64,000 nt of DNA from Halosimplex litoreum (GCF_016065055.1 NZ_CP065856.1:1425836-1489835); one strand, 5' to 3'. Numbered from the stretch's first letter, positions 25,442 through 34,022 are shown. Translations and numbers: made by a program. Notes: a model not told the origin generated them from the letters alone.

Positions 25442-25900
25442 CGTCGCGGTCCGTATCTGCTCGACGTCGGGGTGATCGCGCTCGCACACACGGACGCTCC
25501 GGTTCGCGACACCGCGCTCTCGTACGTCCGCGACGCCGTCACCGGCGATATCGACGCGGTCGTGCCCTACCCGGCACTGTTCGGAGCGCACACGGTCCTG
25601 ACGACGTACTACGGGCGCTCGAACGCGGACGCGTCCCGGTTGCTGGAGAACTTCGCAGCGGCGAAACGCATCCGCTGGTGCGGCGATCTCTCCAGGGACA
25701 CGGTTCGAGCGGCGCTCTCGCGGGCGAGCGAGGCGAACATCGGTGGCTGGGACGGCTACTACGCGCAGATGGCGGTCGAGGAGGGGGTCGAGACGGTCCT
25801 GACCATCGACGACGATTTCGAGCGGTTCGACGCCTTCGAGACCGACGTGATCCTCTCGGCCGACGAGTTCGAGGAACTGAACCGATTCCTCGCCGACTGA
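25442..25900 (+). pseudogene. PIN-domain (VapC-like) toxin lacking an in-frame start
   Basis: The frame encodes a recognisable PIN protein: YLLDVGVIALAHTD at the N-terminus, GGWDGYYAQMAVEEGVETVLTIDDDFERF in the middle, and a normal C-terminus. The frame has no ATG, GTG or TTG between the antitoxin region and the first catalytic Asp. The GTG at 25437, which overlaps the antitoxin stop in the usual way, is in another frame and soon stops. One missing base near 25440-25450 would explain this. The next GTG (25472) would remove the first catalytic Asp. I take it as a 5'-disrupted toxin gene; an unusual start codon is the alternative. Confidence 0.6.
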
Positions 25901-25909
25901 GCCGCCGCG

Positions 25910-26153
25910 ATAGCCCGATTCTCGGCCCCAGCAGCCACCGACCCGTCCCCGTGTCGTTCGCGGTCGGACGGTCCAGCGAGAGCGGACAACCGCCCTCGCC
26001 CCCGCCGACGAACTCGACGGTCATCGCGACACCGCTCGGGATCGCCCGGACGATGTCACGGAGGTAGTCGACCGAGTACAGCGACTCGACGGCCGCCTCG
26101 CCCGTCGCTCCTGCCGTCCCCGCGTCGAGCGTGAGTCGAATCGGGTCGCTCAC
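25910..26153 (-). pseudogene. C-terminal fragment resembling the PCNA sliding clamp
   Basis: The leftward frame reads ESLYSVDYLRDIVRAIPS, then MTVEF, a Gly-rich stretch and WLLGPRI. This resembles the end of archaeal PCNA (SLFSLDYLKDMNKAIP ... LAPRI). The rest of PCNA is absent upstream and a stop interrupts the frame just before. It therefore looks like a decayed duplicate or the edge of a lost mobile segment. Match is by eye only. Confidence 0.45.
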
Positions 26154-26323
26154 GCTCTCGGAGCTTGCCTACCTCCGCGAGGCCGAAGACGTGAGTCTCG
26201 ACCGCTTGCTCGACCGCTACGCGACCGACGTCGAGACCGACGCGGACGACGACTGGGTACAGGCGAAGATGACCAGCTTCTGATTGGCACTCGGGGTCCG
26301 GGAACGGGACAGTCGACCCGTCG
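26154..26323. other. Remnant DNA between the PCNA-like fragment and UPF0146 gene
   Basis: A rightward frame ending at 26283 reads SELAYLREAEDVSLDRLLDR and continues acidic to its stop. It has haloarchaeal composition but no start or recognisable family, so it is probably the tail of a lost gene. Together with the PCNA-like piece, this 423-nt gap appears to be a graveyard of fragments. Confidence 0.35.
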
Positions 26324-26713
26324 TCACCCTCGGGCGACGAACAGCGTCTCGGCGGGGAGCATCTCCCGCTCGACGGGGACGAGCGGCTGGTCGGTGCCGA
26401 GTGTCGTGAACATGAACGTCGCGCCGGTCTGACGGGCGGCACCCAGGGTCGGCCGGTGGAGCTCGGGCGGGAGGTTCAGCGCGTACACCAGGTCGGCGTC
26501 GGCGTACACGGCGGGGTCGGGGTCGGTCACGTCGTCGACGACGAAGCGTACGGAGTCGGGGACCGACCGCACCCGGCGGTCGGTTGCGACTACGTCGGTG
26601 TCGGTCTCGGCGAGCGCGTCGGCGACGACGGACCGGCGGCCGATCCCGACCTCGACGGCGGCGTCGAACTCGGCGAAGCGGGCGACGAGTGCGTCCAGCG
26701 TCTCGGGGATCAC
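26324..26713 (-). CDS. UPF0146 family protein
   Basis: 129 residues from a GTG. It has a methyltransferase-like Rossmann pattern: AAVEVGIGRRSVVADAL, DVVATDRRV, VDDVTDPDPAVYADADLVYAL, and then NLPPELHRPTLGAARQTGATFMFTTLG. UPF0146 is an archaeal family without a settled function. The start at 26713 is supported by a leaderless promoter on the minus strand (gtttatgc at 26739-26746). It is divergent from archaemetzincin with only 40 nt between. Confidence 0.83.
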   Translation of the reverse strand: MIPETLDALVARFAEFDAAVEVGIGRRSVVADALAETDTDVVATDRRVRSVPDSVRFVVDDVTDPDPAVYADADLVYALNLPPELHRPTLGAARQTGATFMFTTLGTDQPLVPVEREMLPAETLFVARG

Positions 26714-26722
26714 GTCGGGGAG

Positions 26723-26746
26723 TTTATACCGGCGGCACGCATAAAC
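26723..26746. promoter_or_regulatory. Divergent leaderless promoters
   Basis: Rightward TATA tttata at 26723-26728 lies 26-31 nt before the archaemetzincin ATG at 26754. Leftward TATA gtttatgc (minus strand, 26739-26746) lies about 26-33 nt before the UPF0146 GTG at 26713. The two boxes are about 15 nt apart, so polymerase could hardly occupy both at once. Confidence 0.65.
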
Positions 26747-26753
26747 GTCCCGT

Positions 26754-27275
26754 ATGCACGTCGACATCGTGCCGGTGGGCGACGTCCGCGCCGAGGTCAA
26801 GCGCGAAGCCTCGGCGAGCCTCCGGGCCGTCTACGAGAGCGACGTGACGATGCACGACACGCAGTCGATCCCCTCCGGCGCGTACGACCGCAATCGCGAC
26901 CAGTACAGCGCGGAATCGTTCATCAAACTCGCCACTCGCGTGGGCGACGGCGACAAGAACATCGCCATCACCCCCAAGGACCTGTTCTACCACCGCCGAA
27001 ACTACGTCTTCGGCCTGGCCTACCTCGACGGCAAGGGGTCGGTCATCTCCACCTACCGGCTCAACACCTCCTCCGACGGCGGCATCTCCCGTCGCTCGGA
27101 CGAGGACGTGTTCTCCGACCGCGTCCGCAAGGAGGTCATCCACGAGATCGGCCACACCATGGGGCTGGAACACTGCGACAACAAGCGCTGCGTCATGAGT
27201 TTCTCTCCCACCGTCCGCGAAGTCGACATCAAAGACGAGGCGCTCTGCGGGACCTGCCAGCGCCAAGTCATGTAA
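26754..27275 (+). CDS. amzA: Archaemetzincin zinc metalloprotease
   Basis: 173 residues, family size. The zinc site HEIGHTMGLEHC is followed by DNKRCVMSFS and CGTCQ. This gives the archaemetzincin signature HExxHxxGxxH-x-C with four Cys that bind a second zinc. The N-terminus MHVDIVPVGDV matches the family. It is a cytoplasmic aminopeptidase-like enzyme of unknown natural substrate. The leaderless promoter fixes the ATG. Confidence 0.94.
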   Translation: MHVDIVPVGDVRAEVKREASASLRAVYESDVTMHDTQSIPSGAYDRNRDQYSAESFIKLATRVGDGDKNIAITPKDLFYHRRNYVFGLAYLDGKGSVISTYRLNTSSDGGISRRSDEDVFSDRVRKEVIHEIGHTMGLEHCDNKRCVMSFSPTVREVDIKDEALCGTCQRQVM

Positions 27276-27392
27276 CCCGCGTTCGGCGTATCCACCGCAC
27301 AGCCCCTCTACCAATAGTTTTCGCCAGTTTGCAGCACCATGCCAACGTGGTTAGGCACCAGCGCTATTCCAAGGCCCCGCGAAGCAGAGGTG

Positions 27393-27590
27393 ATGAGTGA
27401 ATCCCAGAATCGCGATCGAACGCGTGAACTCGGCGAACTGTTCGTCTCGGTCACCGGCGACGACACCGTGACGGAGTCCCAAGAAGAAGACGGCGAGAAG
27501 GTCTCCGAGTCGGAAGACGACGAGTACGCGGTGGGCGACGACGGCCTCGACGGCGCTATCGACGCGGATCTGGACGGCGCGTCGAACTGA
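27393..27590 (+). CDS. Small acidic protein of unknown function
   Basis: 65 residues, very rich in Asp and Glu. The start has RTRELGELFVSVTGDD, which could form a short helix and strand; the rest is likely disordered. No family recognised. A GAGGTGA sequence overlaps the start codon. The composition fits haloarchaeal coding DNA. Confidence 0.55.
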   Translation: MSESQNRDRTRELGELFVSVTGDDTVTESQEEDGEKVSESEDDEYAVGDDGLDGAIDADLDGASN

Positions 27591-27755
27591 CCGAGCGAGT
27601 GCGGTCGCGTCGACCCGGTGGTCGGTTTCGGCCGCTCGGCCCGGCGCTGCTCGTTCCCCCGCCGCTCGCGAGCGGTTCGAACTGTGCAGACACCTCCGCA
27701 GCGGCGAGATTTCGGGCAGTAAGGCATCCGATTGAAAACGGAGTAGACGCAATCG

Positions 27756-28892
27756 ATGGACATGAACACGAACCGTCGGTGGGAGGTGGGCCCGCTGGCG
27801 ATCGGAGTCGTGGGACTCGTACTCGCGGCGACGGCGTTCGTCTACCACGGGGCGGAAGCGGCGGCGCTCGACGCGTTGCGGGGGCCGCTACTCGCGTTGC
27901 TGATCGACGGAGCGCCGGCTGTCGGGCTGGTCTACGCGGGCTATCGCCTGTCCGACACCGACCTCGCCGCCGAGCATCAGTGGGTGGTCGCCGTCTGGTG
28001 TCTCGGCGGCGTCGGCGTCTTCACCAGCGCGGTCGGGTTGACCATCGTCGTGCGGTTACTGGAGGACAGGGTCGTCTCGGAGCCGGCGTTCACGCTGCTG
28101 GTCGCCGCGTCGTTCGGCGGGTTGGCGGGCGCGCTCGCGGGCTACTACCGGGCACGGGCTGTCGCCGACGCGACTCGAGCCGAGCGGGCGAGCGACGCGC
28201 TGGCGTTCGTCAACGGCCTCATCAGGCACGACCTGCGCAACGACATGCAGGTGATCCGCGCCTACGCCGAGGAGATCGAGGAGGGCGGAACGGACGGCGA
28301 CGAGGCCGTGGCCGCCCACGCGGCGGTCGTCCGCGAGAAGACCGACGAGGCGTTCGAGCGCATCCGCACCGCGGGCTCGCTGGCGAAGACGGTCGCCGGC
28401 GAGGCCGACTACGAGGCCGTCGACCTGGCGGCCGTCGCCGACGACGCGGCCACGAGCACCGAGTCGACCACGACGGCGACCGTCACCACCGACCTCCCCG
28501 AGCGGGCGCCGGTCGTCGCCAACGCCGGGGTCCGCTCGGTCGTCGACAACCTCGTCGAGAACGCGGTCGAACACGACGACGAACCCGACCCCCGCGTCGC
28601 GCTGGCCGTCGACCGCCGCGAGGAGACGGTCCGCCTGACCGTCAGCGACGACGGCCCCGGGATGCCGCCCGAAGAGCGCCCCTCCGCCGATCGACCGGGA
28701 GACGAGTCCGACGGCGGCGGGCTCCGCATCGCCGCGACGCTCGTCGAGCGCTACGGCGGCGACCTCCGGATCGCCGACGACGGGGGTATCGGCCCGGGCG
28801 ACGGCACGACCGTCGTCGTCGAACTGCTCGCCGCCGACGGCGATAGCGAAGAGCCTGAACGCCGTAGCGACCGGGGAGCGACCGACGGGTAG
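27756..28892 (+). CDS. Membrane-bound sensor histidine kinase
   Basis: 378 residues. Four membrane segments fill about residues 10-135. Then come the H-box LIRHDLRNDMQVI, N-box SVVDNLVENAVEHDD, G1 VSDDGPGMPP and G2 GGGLRIAATLVERYGG. The C-terminal tail is acidic and probably disordered. No separate sensor domain is visible, so the membrane part probably senses. This layout (four TM plus HisKA/HATPase) is common in haloarchaea. No receiver gene is adjacent. Confidence 0.87.
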   Translation: MDMNTNRRWEVGPLAIGVVGLVLAATAFVYHGAEAAALDALRGPLLALLIDGAPAVGLVYAGYRLSDTDLAAEHQWVVAVWCLGGVGVFTSAVGLTIVVRLLEDRVVSEPAFTLLVAASFGGLAGALAGYYRARAVADATRAERASDALAFVNGLIRHDLRNDMQVIRAYAEEIEEGGTDGDEAVAAHAAVVREKTDEAFERIRTAGSLAKTVAGEADYEAVDLAAVADDAATSTESTTTATVTTDLPERAPVVANAGVRSVVDNLVENAVEHDDEPDPRVALAVDRREETVRLTVSDDGPGMPPEERPSADRPGDESDGGGLRIAATLVERYGGDLRIADDGGIGPGDGTTVVVELLAADGDSEEPERRSDRGATDG

Positions 28893-28956
28893 CGCCCGGC
28901 TCGACCCGACTCCCGAGCCCCGACGGTCCGAGCGTCGGTGTGCCCCTCGTCACTCT

Positions 28957-29267
28957 CAGATGCGAGTCCCGCCGTCGACCCACAGCGTCTCGCCGGTGAC
29001 GTAGTCGGCACCCTCGCTGGCGAGGTAGCGGTAGGCGTCCGTCAGGTCCTCGAGGTGACCGGCTGGGGGGGTCGCGCCCGTCGTCGACCACGTCTGCGGC
29101 GCGCTCGGACCAGCCCTCGGTGATCTCCGTGGCCACGAGACCCGGCGCGACGGCGTCGACCCGGATCCCGTGTTCGGCGAGTGCCAGTGGCGCGCTCCGA
29201 ACGCCCGCGACGCGCCTCGGTCACCCGGCGCCTCCCGATGTTCCTCCCGGAGGCGATAGCCCAACAC
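28957..29267 (-). pseudogene. Decayed short-chain dehydrogenase
   Basis: Two frames together give the end of an SDR enzyme. One carries LALAEHGIRVDAVAPGLVATEI and continues to VVDDGRDPP. After a shift in a run of seven G (29065-29071) the other carries EDLTDAYRYLASEGADY and VTGETLWVDGGTRI. The Rossmann and catalytic parts are missing. It is a frameshifted and truncated remnant. Confidence 0.75.
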
Positions 29268-29297
29268 TCATGGCGGTCCCGTCGGATCGTCGAACGG

Positions 29298-30248
29298 ATG
29301 AGCCACGTCGCCGTCTTCGGGATCGGGAGCACGAACTTTCGCTCGGCGGTCGCCGCGACGGACGGCGAACTCCTGACCGACCCCACCGTGGAGCCGACGC
29401 GGCCCGACGCGCTGGCCGACCAGCTCGTCGCGGCCGTCGCCGACCTGCGAGAGACGGTCGACCGCGACCTCGACGGCGTCGCCGTCTCGACGACCGGGCT
29501 CGTCGACGACGAGGGAGCGATCCGCGCGTTCGACACCCGCGCCGGGGAGACCGTCGACCGGATCGACGTGGCGACGCCGGTCGACCGGGCTCACGGACTC
29601 CCCGTCACGCTGGTCAACGACTGCAACGCGGCCGCGCTCGGGGAGTGGCACTACGGCGCCCGGGACGGCGAGGACTGTCTCGTCCACGTCACGTTCGGGA
29701 CCGGCATCGGCGGCGGCGTCGTCGAGCGCGGTCGACTCCTCCGGGGCGAGACCGGAGGGGCCGGCGAGTTCGGCCTCCTGCCGGTCGCGCCCCACGACCA
29801 CGAGAGCACGGGGGTCGTTGGCGCCTGGGAAGCCGTCGCCTCGGGCCGCGGGATCCCCGAGTACGTCGCCCGCCGCGTCGAAGCAGCCGATTTCGCCGAC
29901 GCGAAACGGTTCGAGGCCGACGACCGCACGGCCGAAGCGGTATTCGCCGCGGCCGACGCGGGCGAGGCGTGGGCTGAGGAGAGTCTCGACGAGATCGCCC
30001 GCTACAACGCCGCCGGGATCGGAGCGGTCTGCAACGCCGTCGAGCCGGGACTGGTCACGCTCGGCGGCGGCGTCGCCCTCAACAACCCCGACCGAGTCCT
30101 CTCCGGGATCGAGCGGCATCTCGACCGCTTCCTGTTCGTCGACCGACCGAGGCTCCGGATCACGCCGCTTGGCGGCGACATCGGGCTCTACGGGGCGCTG
30201 GCCGCGGCGCGTCCCGACGGCGATCGAGAGACCGGAACGGACGAGTAG
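29298..30248 (+). CDS. ROK-family sugar kinase-like protein
   Basis: 316 residues. ROK blocks are VNDCNAAALGEWHYG (catalytic Asp), HVTFGTGIGGGVV and GLVTLGGGVALNN. The usual first phosphate motif D-x-G-x-T is GIGST, so the first Asp is replaced by Gly. The ROK zinc motif (CxCGxxGC) is absent; that region reads FGLLPVAPHDHES. It may be a sugar kinase with altered metal or ATP binding. The start at 29298 fits the family N-terminus (MSHVAVFGIG). Confidence 0.8.
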   Translation: MSHVAVFGIGSTNFRSAVAATDGELLTDPTVEPTRPDALADQLVAAVADLRETVDRDLDGVAVSTTGLVDDEGAIRAFDTRAGETVDRIDVATPVDRAHGLPVTLVNDCNAAALGEWHYGARDGEDCLVHVTFGTGIGGGVVERGRLLRGETGGAGEFGLLPVAPHDHESTGVVGAWEAVASGRGIPEYVARRVEAADFADAKRFEADDRTAEAVFAAADAGEAWAEESLDEIARYNAAGIGAVCNAVEPGLVTLGGGVALNNPDRVLSGIERHLDRFLFVDRPRLRITPLGGDIGLYGALAAARPDGDRETGTDE

Positions 30249-30282
30249 GGCGGGCGATGCCGTGCGTCCCGTTCGACGCCGC

Positions 30283-31242
30283 TCACTGGATCGCGTCCAA
30301 CCGTCGCTCCATCTCCGCATCCATCCACTCGGCGACTTCGCGCGGGGGTTCGTCGGCCGACTCGGCCTTCTCCTCGAAGAACGCCGACGCGCCGAGGAGT
30401 CTGACGGCCTCGTATATCGGGACGCGGTCTCGATACCCGTCCGGAAGGTCACCGGCGCGCTCCCGATACCCCTCGCGGAGCGCGTCGAGTTGGTGGTCGG
30501 GTTCGTCGGGGCGGAAGAGCCCGAACTCCTGTTCGCGCACTCGGTGGAGCCCTCGCGCCGGGTCGCCGACACGGGCGAACTCCCAGTCGAGCAGGCCGAC
30601 ACCGGCCTCGCTCCGATAGGCGTTCGCGCTGTGGGGGTCGTTGTGGACCAGCGTCGCCGGTGCGGCGTCCAGCGTCTCGCGGTTGGCCTCGACCGCCGCG
30701 ACCACGTCGTCGACGTACCGCTCGAACCGCTCCGAGTGAGCCATCTCGCGGATCGTCTCGATCCCGCCGAGGAACACGTCGATCCAAGGCTTCTCGTCGA
30801 CGGCGAGGCCGTCGGTGCCGCCGCCCGTGATCTCACCGTGGGCGTCGAACCGCCGGTCGTGGAGTTCGGCGAGCGAGCGACCGAGCGCTCGCATCGCCGC
30901 CGCCTCGCCCGCGCGGTCCGCCTCGTACTTGACGTTCGCCAGCGGACGCCCGTCCATCGGCGCGGTGACGAGGTACGGCACCTCGGCGTCGGGGTCGCAG
31001 GCCAGCACCGTCGGAACCGGCACGTCGCAGTCGGCGTCGACGTACTCGATCACCGCGCGTTCGGCGTCGAGCCGTCCGCCGTCCCCGTCGACGGCAATCT
31101 TACAGAAGACGCGCTCGCCGTCGGCGAACTCGACCGGGACGGTCCCGTTGCGCTCGTTCAGCTGCGGGTCGTCGTCGGCGAAACCCGCGATCTCCCGGTC
31201 GGGAAACGCGTCGCCCAGCGCCGTCGCGAACCGCTCGTCCAT
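30283..31242 (-). CDS. Aminoglycoside phosphotransferase-like kinase
   Basis: 319 residues. The APH/choline kinase catalytic motif is HNDPHSANAY and the metal-binding Asp is in LLDWEFARVGDP. The N-lobe Lys is probably in VFCKIAVDG. The family phosphorylates small molecules or proteins; a resistance role should not be assumed, as haloarchaea have many such genes. The start at 31242 (MDERFATALG) is the family N-terminus. The open frame extends further upstream but is unlike coding sequence. It converges with the ROK gene. Confidence 0.82.
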   Translation of the reverse strand: MDERFATALGDAFPDREIAGFADDDPQLNERNGTVPVEFADGERVFCKIAVDGDGGRLDAERAVIEYVDADCDVPVPTVLACDPDAEVPYLVTAPMDGRPLANVKYEADRAGEAAAMRALGRSLAELHDRRFDAHGEITGGGTDGLAVDEKPWIDVFLGGIETIREMAHSERFERYVDDVVAAVEANRETLDAAPATLVHNDPHSANAYRSEAGVGLLDWEFARVGDPARGLHRVREQEFGLFRPDEPDHQLDALREGYRERAGDLPDGYRDRVPIYEAVRLLGASAFFEEKAESADEPPREVAEWMDAEMERRLDAIQ

Positions 31243-31454
31243 GATCGGCTGTCGCGAGCGGGCGGTTTGGGCGTTGCGGAGCGGTGAGAGCGAGTCACAC
31301 GGCGGCCCCAGACGAGAGCGGCGGTCGTCGGCCTCCGAGCACCGGGAAACGGTGTCCTGCGCGCTCGCGGTGACCCAACGGGACATCGTCCCGATCAGAG
31401 GGATACCGACCGAGCAATCAGGGGAAAATGGCCGATCAAAAGGAGGGTCATGCA

Positions 31455-31473
31455 ACCTCACATGAGGTTTATC
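31455..31473 (+). promoter_or_regulatory. Operator-like palindrome overlapping the TATA box of an AbrB/PIN pair
   Basis: acctca-ca-tgaggt (31455-31468) is a perfect 6-bp inverted repeat with a 2-nt centre. Its right arm runs into a TATA element (gtttatc, 31467-31473) about 27 nt before the ATG at 31498. It covers the BRE region, so a bound protein would block TFB/TBP. This fits autorepression by the AbrB protein. Confidence 0.6.
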
Positions 31474-31497
31474 CGTGTCTGGTGCGTGGGCCGACAT

Positions 31498-31731
31498 ATG
31501 GGAGCGACGGACGAGACGACAGTCAGCGAACGTGGTGGGGTCACGATTCCGTCAGAGGTTCGAGAGCGACTCGACATCGAGCCGGGCGACAAAATCCGGT
31601 GGACCGTCGAAGACGGAGACGTACGGGTCGAAATCGTCCACCAGCGAGAAGGGGTCTTCGACGATTTCGAGCCGGCGCCGATGGGTGGTGACGGAGCGAC
31701 CGGACACAATACGACCGGTGCGGAACGGTGA
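31498..31731 (+). CDS. AbrB-family antitoxin (VapB-like)
   Basis: 77 residues. The swapped-hairpin pattern is TVSERGGVTIPSEVRERLDI followed by EPGDKIRWTVEDGDVRVEIV. The C-terminal part is less structured and would bind the toxin. Its stop overlaps the toxin GTG start in a GTGA arrangement. The operator-like palindrome upstream suggests negative autoregulation. Confidence 0.87.
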   Translation: MGATDETTVSERGGVTIPSEVRERLDIEPGDKIRWTVEDGDVRVEIVHQREGVFDDFEPAPMGGDGATGHNTTGAER

Positions 31732-32156
31732 CACGCGCGCTTCTGGATGCGACGGTACTCATCGCAGCGGTGGATACCGACGACGAGGACCACGAAGTCG
31801 GACTGGAAATCCTCGGCGGGATCGACCACGGAAAACTCCCCACAGGTGTGATCACGAACGAAGCGTTACTGGAGACGCTCAACTACGTCGAAGAGCGCTT
31901 GAGCCACGAACGGGCCGTCGACCTGCTCGACCGGTTCGTTCGCGGTGCTCACTTCGAACTCCCGTACAACCCGAAGAAGAACTACGGCGTCGGGCGCTCC
32001 CTGTTTCGAGATACTCCTGGCCTGAATTTCGGCGATTGCATGCAGACTGCGTTCATGCGGTCGGACGAGGTCGAGTACGTCTACAGTTTCGACGACGATT
32101 TCGACGAGGTCGACGGGGTCACTCGATTGAACAGTGCTGTGAACCCGTATCGGTGA
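31728..32156 (+). CDS. PIN-domain toxin (VapC-like)
   Basis: 142 residues from a GTG. PIN acidic residues can be placed: Asp7 (ALLDATVLIAAVD), Glu in NEALLETLNY, Asp in NFGDCMQTAF and Asp in SFDDDFDEV. It should be an RNase, active against tRNA or other RNA in VapC families. The 4-nt overlap with the antitoxin couples translation. It differs from the disrupted PIN gene at 25.4 kb, which has a different middle region. Confidence 0.87.
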   Translation: MTRALLDATVLIAAVDTDDEDHEVGLEILGGIDHGKLPTGVITNEALLETLNYVEERLSHERAVDLLDRFVRGAHFELPYNPKKNYGVGRSLFRDTPGLNFGDCMQTAFMRSDEVEYVYSFDDDFDEVDGVTRLNSAVNPYR

Positions 32157-32187
32157 CGAACGCCACAGACAGAGCGTAGCGCCGTCG

Positions 32188-34020
32188 TCAATCCGAGTAG
32201 TAGTACTCGCCGGCGTTCTTCTGCTCGCGGTCGAGCTGTGAGCCGGGCTTGTTGATCCGCGGGCGGCCGGTGCGCTCGTCGCGGCGGAAGGTGATGTCGA
32301 GATTCGCGAGGAACTCGTTCATGCCGTCGCGCATGCCCACGGGCGGCGAGGCGTGACCGTGTGCGGCCGGTTCGCCGTCGAAGACCAGCAGGCGGTCGGC
32401 CAGCAGGTCGATCATGTAGATGTCGTGGTCGATGACCAGCGCGGTCGCGTCGTGGTTCTCGGCGTAGCGGCGGATGGCGCTCGTCGCGCGAACACGCTGT
32501 TCCACGTCGAGGTGCGCGGAGGGCTCGTCGAGCAGGTACAGATCGGCATCCTCCGAGAGGCAGGCCGCGATGGCGACGCGCTGGCGCTCCCCGCCGGACA
32601 GGTCGGTGAGGTCCTGCTCCATGATGCGGTCGAGCTGGAGCGGGTCTGCGATCTCCGTGTTCCAGTAGGAGGTGCCGAAGTCGTCGGTGATCGAGGAGAG
32701 GAACGCGTCGACGCGCATCGGCTGGTCGATCTCGACGTACTGCGGCTTGTAGGCGATATCGAGCCGCGCGTCGACCTCACCCTCGTCGGGGTCGAGGCGG
32801 CCGGTCAGCAGCTGGGCGAACGTCGACTTCCCGATGCCGTTCGGGCCGACGACGCCCAGGACCTCGTTCTCCTGGATCTCGCCGCCCTCGACCTCCAGCG
32901 AGAACTCCCCGTCGCCGTAGGATTTGGTGAGGGAGGGATACTCGACGACCACGTCGCCCTCGGCGGTCGAACGGGGGGCGTGTTCCTCGAACTGGATGGA
33001 CTCCTGGCGGACCCGCATGTTCTCGTTCTCCAGGTAGCCACCGAGGTACTCGTTGATCCCGTTCTTGGTCGATTTCGGGCTCGTGATGACACCGAACGCG
33101 CCCGAGGACCCGTAGGCGACGTGGATGGTGTCGGCGAGCAGGTCCAAAATCGCGAGGTCGTGTTCGACGACGAGCATCGAGCGGCCGCCCTCGTCGGCGA
33201 GTTCCCGCACCAGTCGCGCGGCGGTCATCCGCTGGCCGATGTCGAGGTACGGCGTCAGCTCGTCGAGGAAGTAGAAGTCGGCGTCGCGGGCGAGACAGGC
33301 CACGAGCGCGACGCGCTGGAGTTCCCCGCCCGAGAGCGTGTCGATGTCCTGGTCGACGACCGGGCGGATGCCGACGCGGTCGATCAGGTCGTCGAGGGCG
33401 CCGCGCTCGTCGGTCCGTTCGAGCAGTTCGCGCGTGGTGCCGTCGAACTGGTCGGGGATCTGGTCGACGTACTGCGGCTTGCGCGCGACGGTCACGTCGC
33501 CCTCGCGGAGTTCTTCGAGGTAGGTCTGCAGCTCGGTCCCGCGGTACTCGTCCATGATGGCCTCCCAGGCGGGCGGGTCGCCCGACACCTGGCCGAGGTT
33601 GGGCGCCATCTCGTCGGCGAGGATGCGCACGGCGGTGGTCTTCCCGATCCCGTTCGGGCCGAGGATGCCGGTGACCTGGCCTTCCTGGGGGGCGGGCAAG
33701 CCGTAGAGGGCGAAGGCGTTCTCGCCGTAGCGGTGGACGGGCTCGTCGTCGAGTTCCTGCGGGAGGTTGATGATCTCGATGGCGTCGAACGGGCACTTGT
33801 TGACGCAGATCCCGCAGGTTTCGCCGAGGCAGATCTCCTCGGAGATGTGGATCTGGTCGGGGCCGCCCTCGAAGGGCTCGCCCTCCTCGAACCGTTCCTC
33901 GCGCGTGACGATGCACTCCTTGCCCGAGCGGTTGGGCGGGCAGAAGTTCGCGCACTCGTAGTTACAGCGGTCGGGCTGGCACCTGTCGAGGTCGACGACC
34001 GCGATCGAATCGTCCGCCAT
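32188..34020 (-). CDS. ABCE1/Rli1 ribosome-recycling ATPase
   Basis: 610 residues. The N-terminal two-cluster iron-sulfur domain has CQPDRCNYECANFC and CLGETCGICVNKC. Two ABC domains follow, each with Walker A (GPNGIGKTT and GPNGIGKST) and signatures LSGGELQRVAL and LSGGERQRVAI. A hinge lies at the C-terminal end. ABCE1 splits ribosomes after termination with aRF1 and Pelota. The start at 34020 (MADDSIAVVDLDRCQP) is the family start; the upstream open frame belongs to other DNA. It follows the small membrane protein with a 2-nt gap, so they form an operon. Confidence 0.95.
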   Translation of the reverse strand: MADDSIAVVDLDRCQPDRCNYECANFCPPNRSGKECIVTREERFEEGEPFEGGPDQIHISEEICLGETCGICVNKCPFDAIEIINLPQELDDEPVHRYGENAFALYGLPAPQEGQVTGILGPNGIGKTTAVRILADEMAPNLGQVSGDPPAWEAIMDEYRGTELQTYLEELREGDVTVARKPQYVDQIPDQFDGTTRELLERTDERGALDDLIDRVGIRPVVDQDIDTLSGGELQRVALVACLARDADFYFLDELTPYLDIGQRMTAARLVRELADEGGRSMLVVEHDLAILDLLADTIHVAYGSSGAFGVITSPKSTKNGINEYLGGYLENENMRVRQESIQFEEHAPRSTAEGDVVVEYPSLTKSYGDGEFSLEVEGGEIQENEVLGVVGPNGIGKSTFAQLLTGRLDPDEGEVDARLDIAYKPQYVEIDQPMRVDAFLSSITDDFGTSYWNTEIADPLQLDRIMEQDLTDLSGGERQRVAIAACLSEDADLYLLDEPSAHLDVEQRVRATSAIRRYAENHDATALVIDHDIYMIDLLADRLLVFDGEPAAHGHASPPVGMRDGMNEFLANLDITFRRDERTGRPRINKPGSQLDREQKNAGEYYYSD

Positions 34021-34022
34021 CG

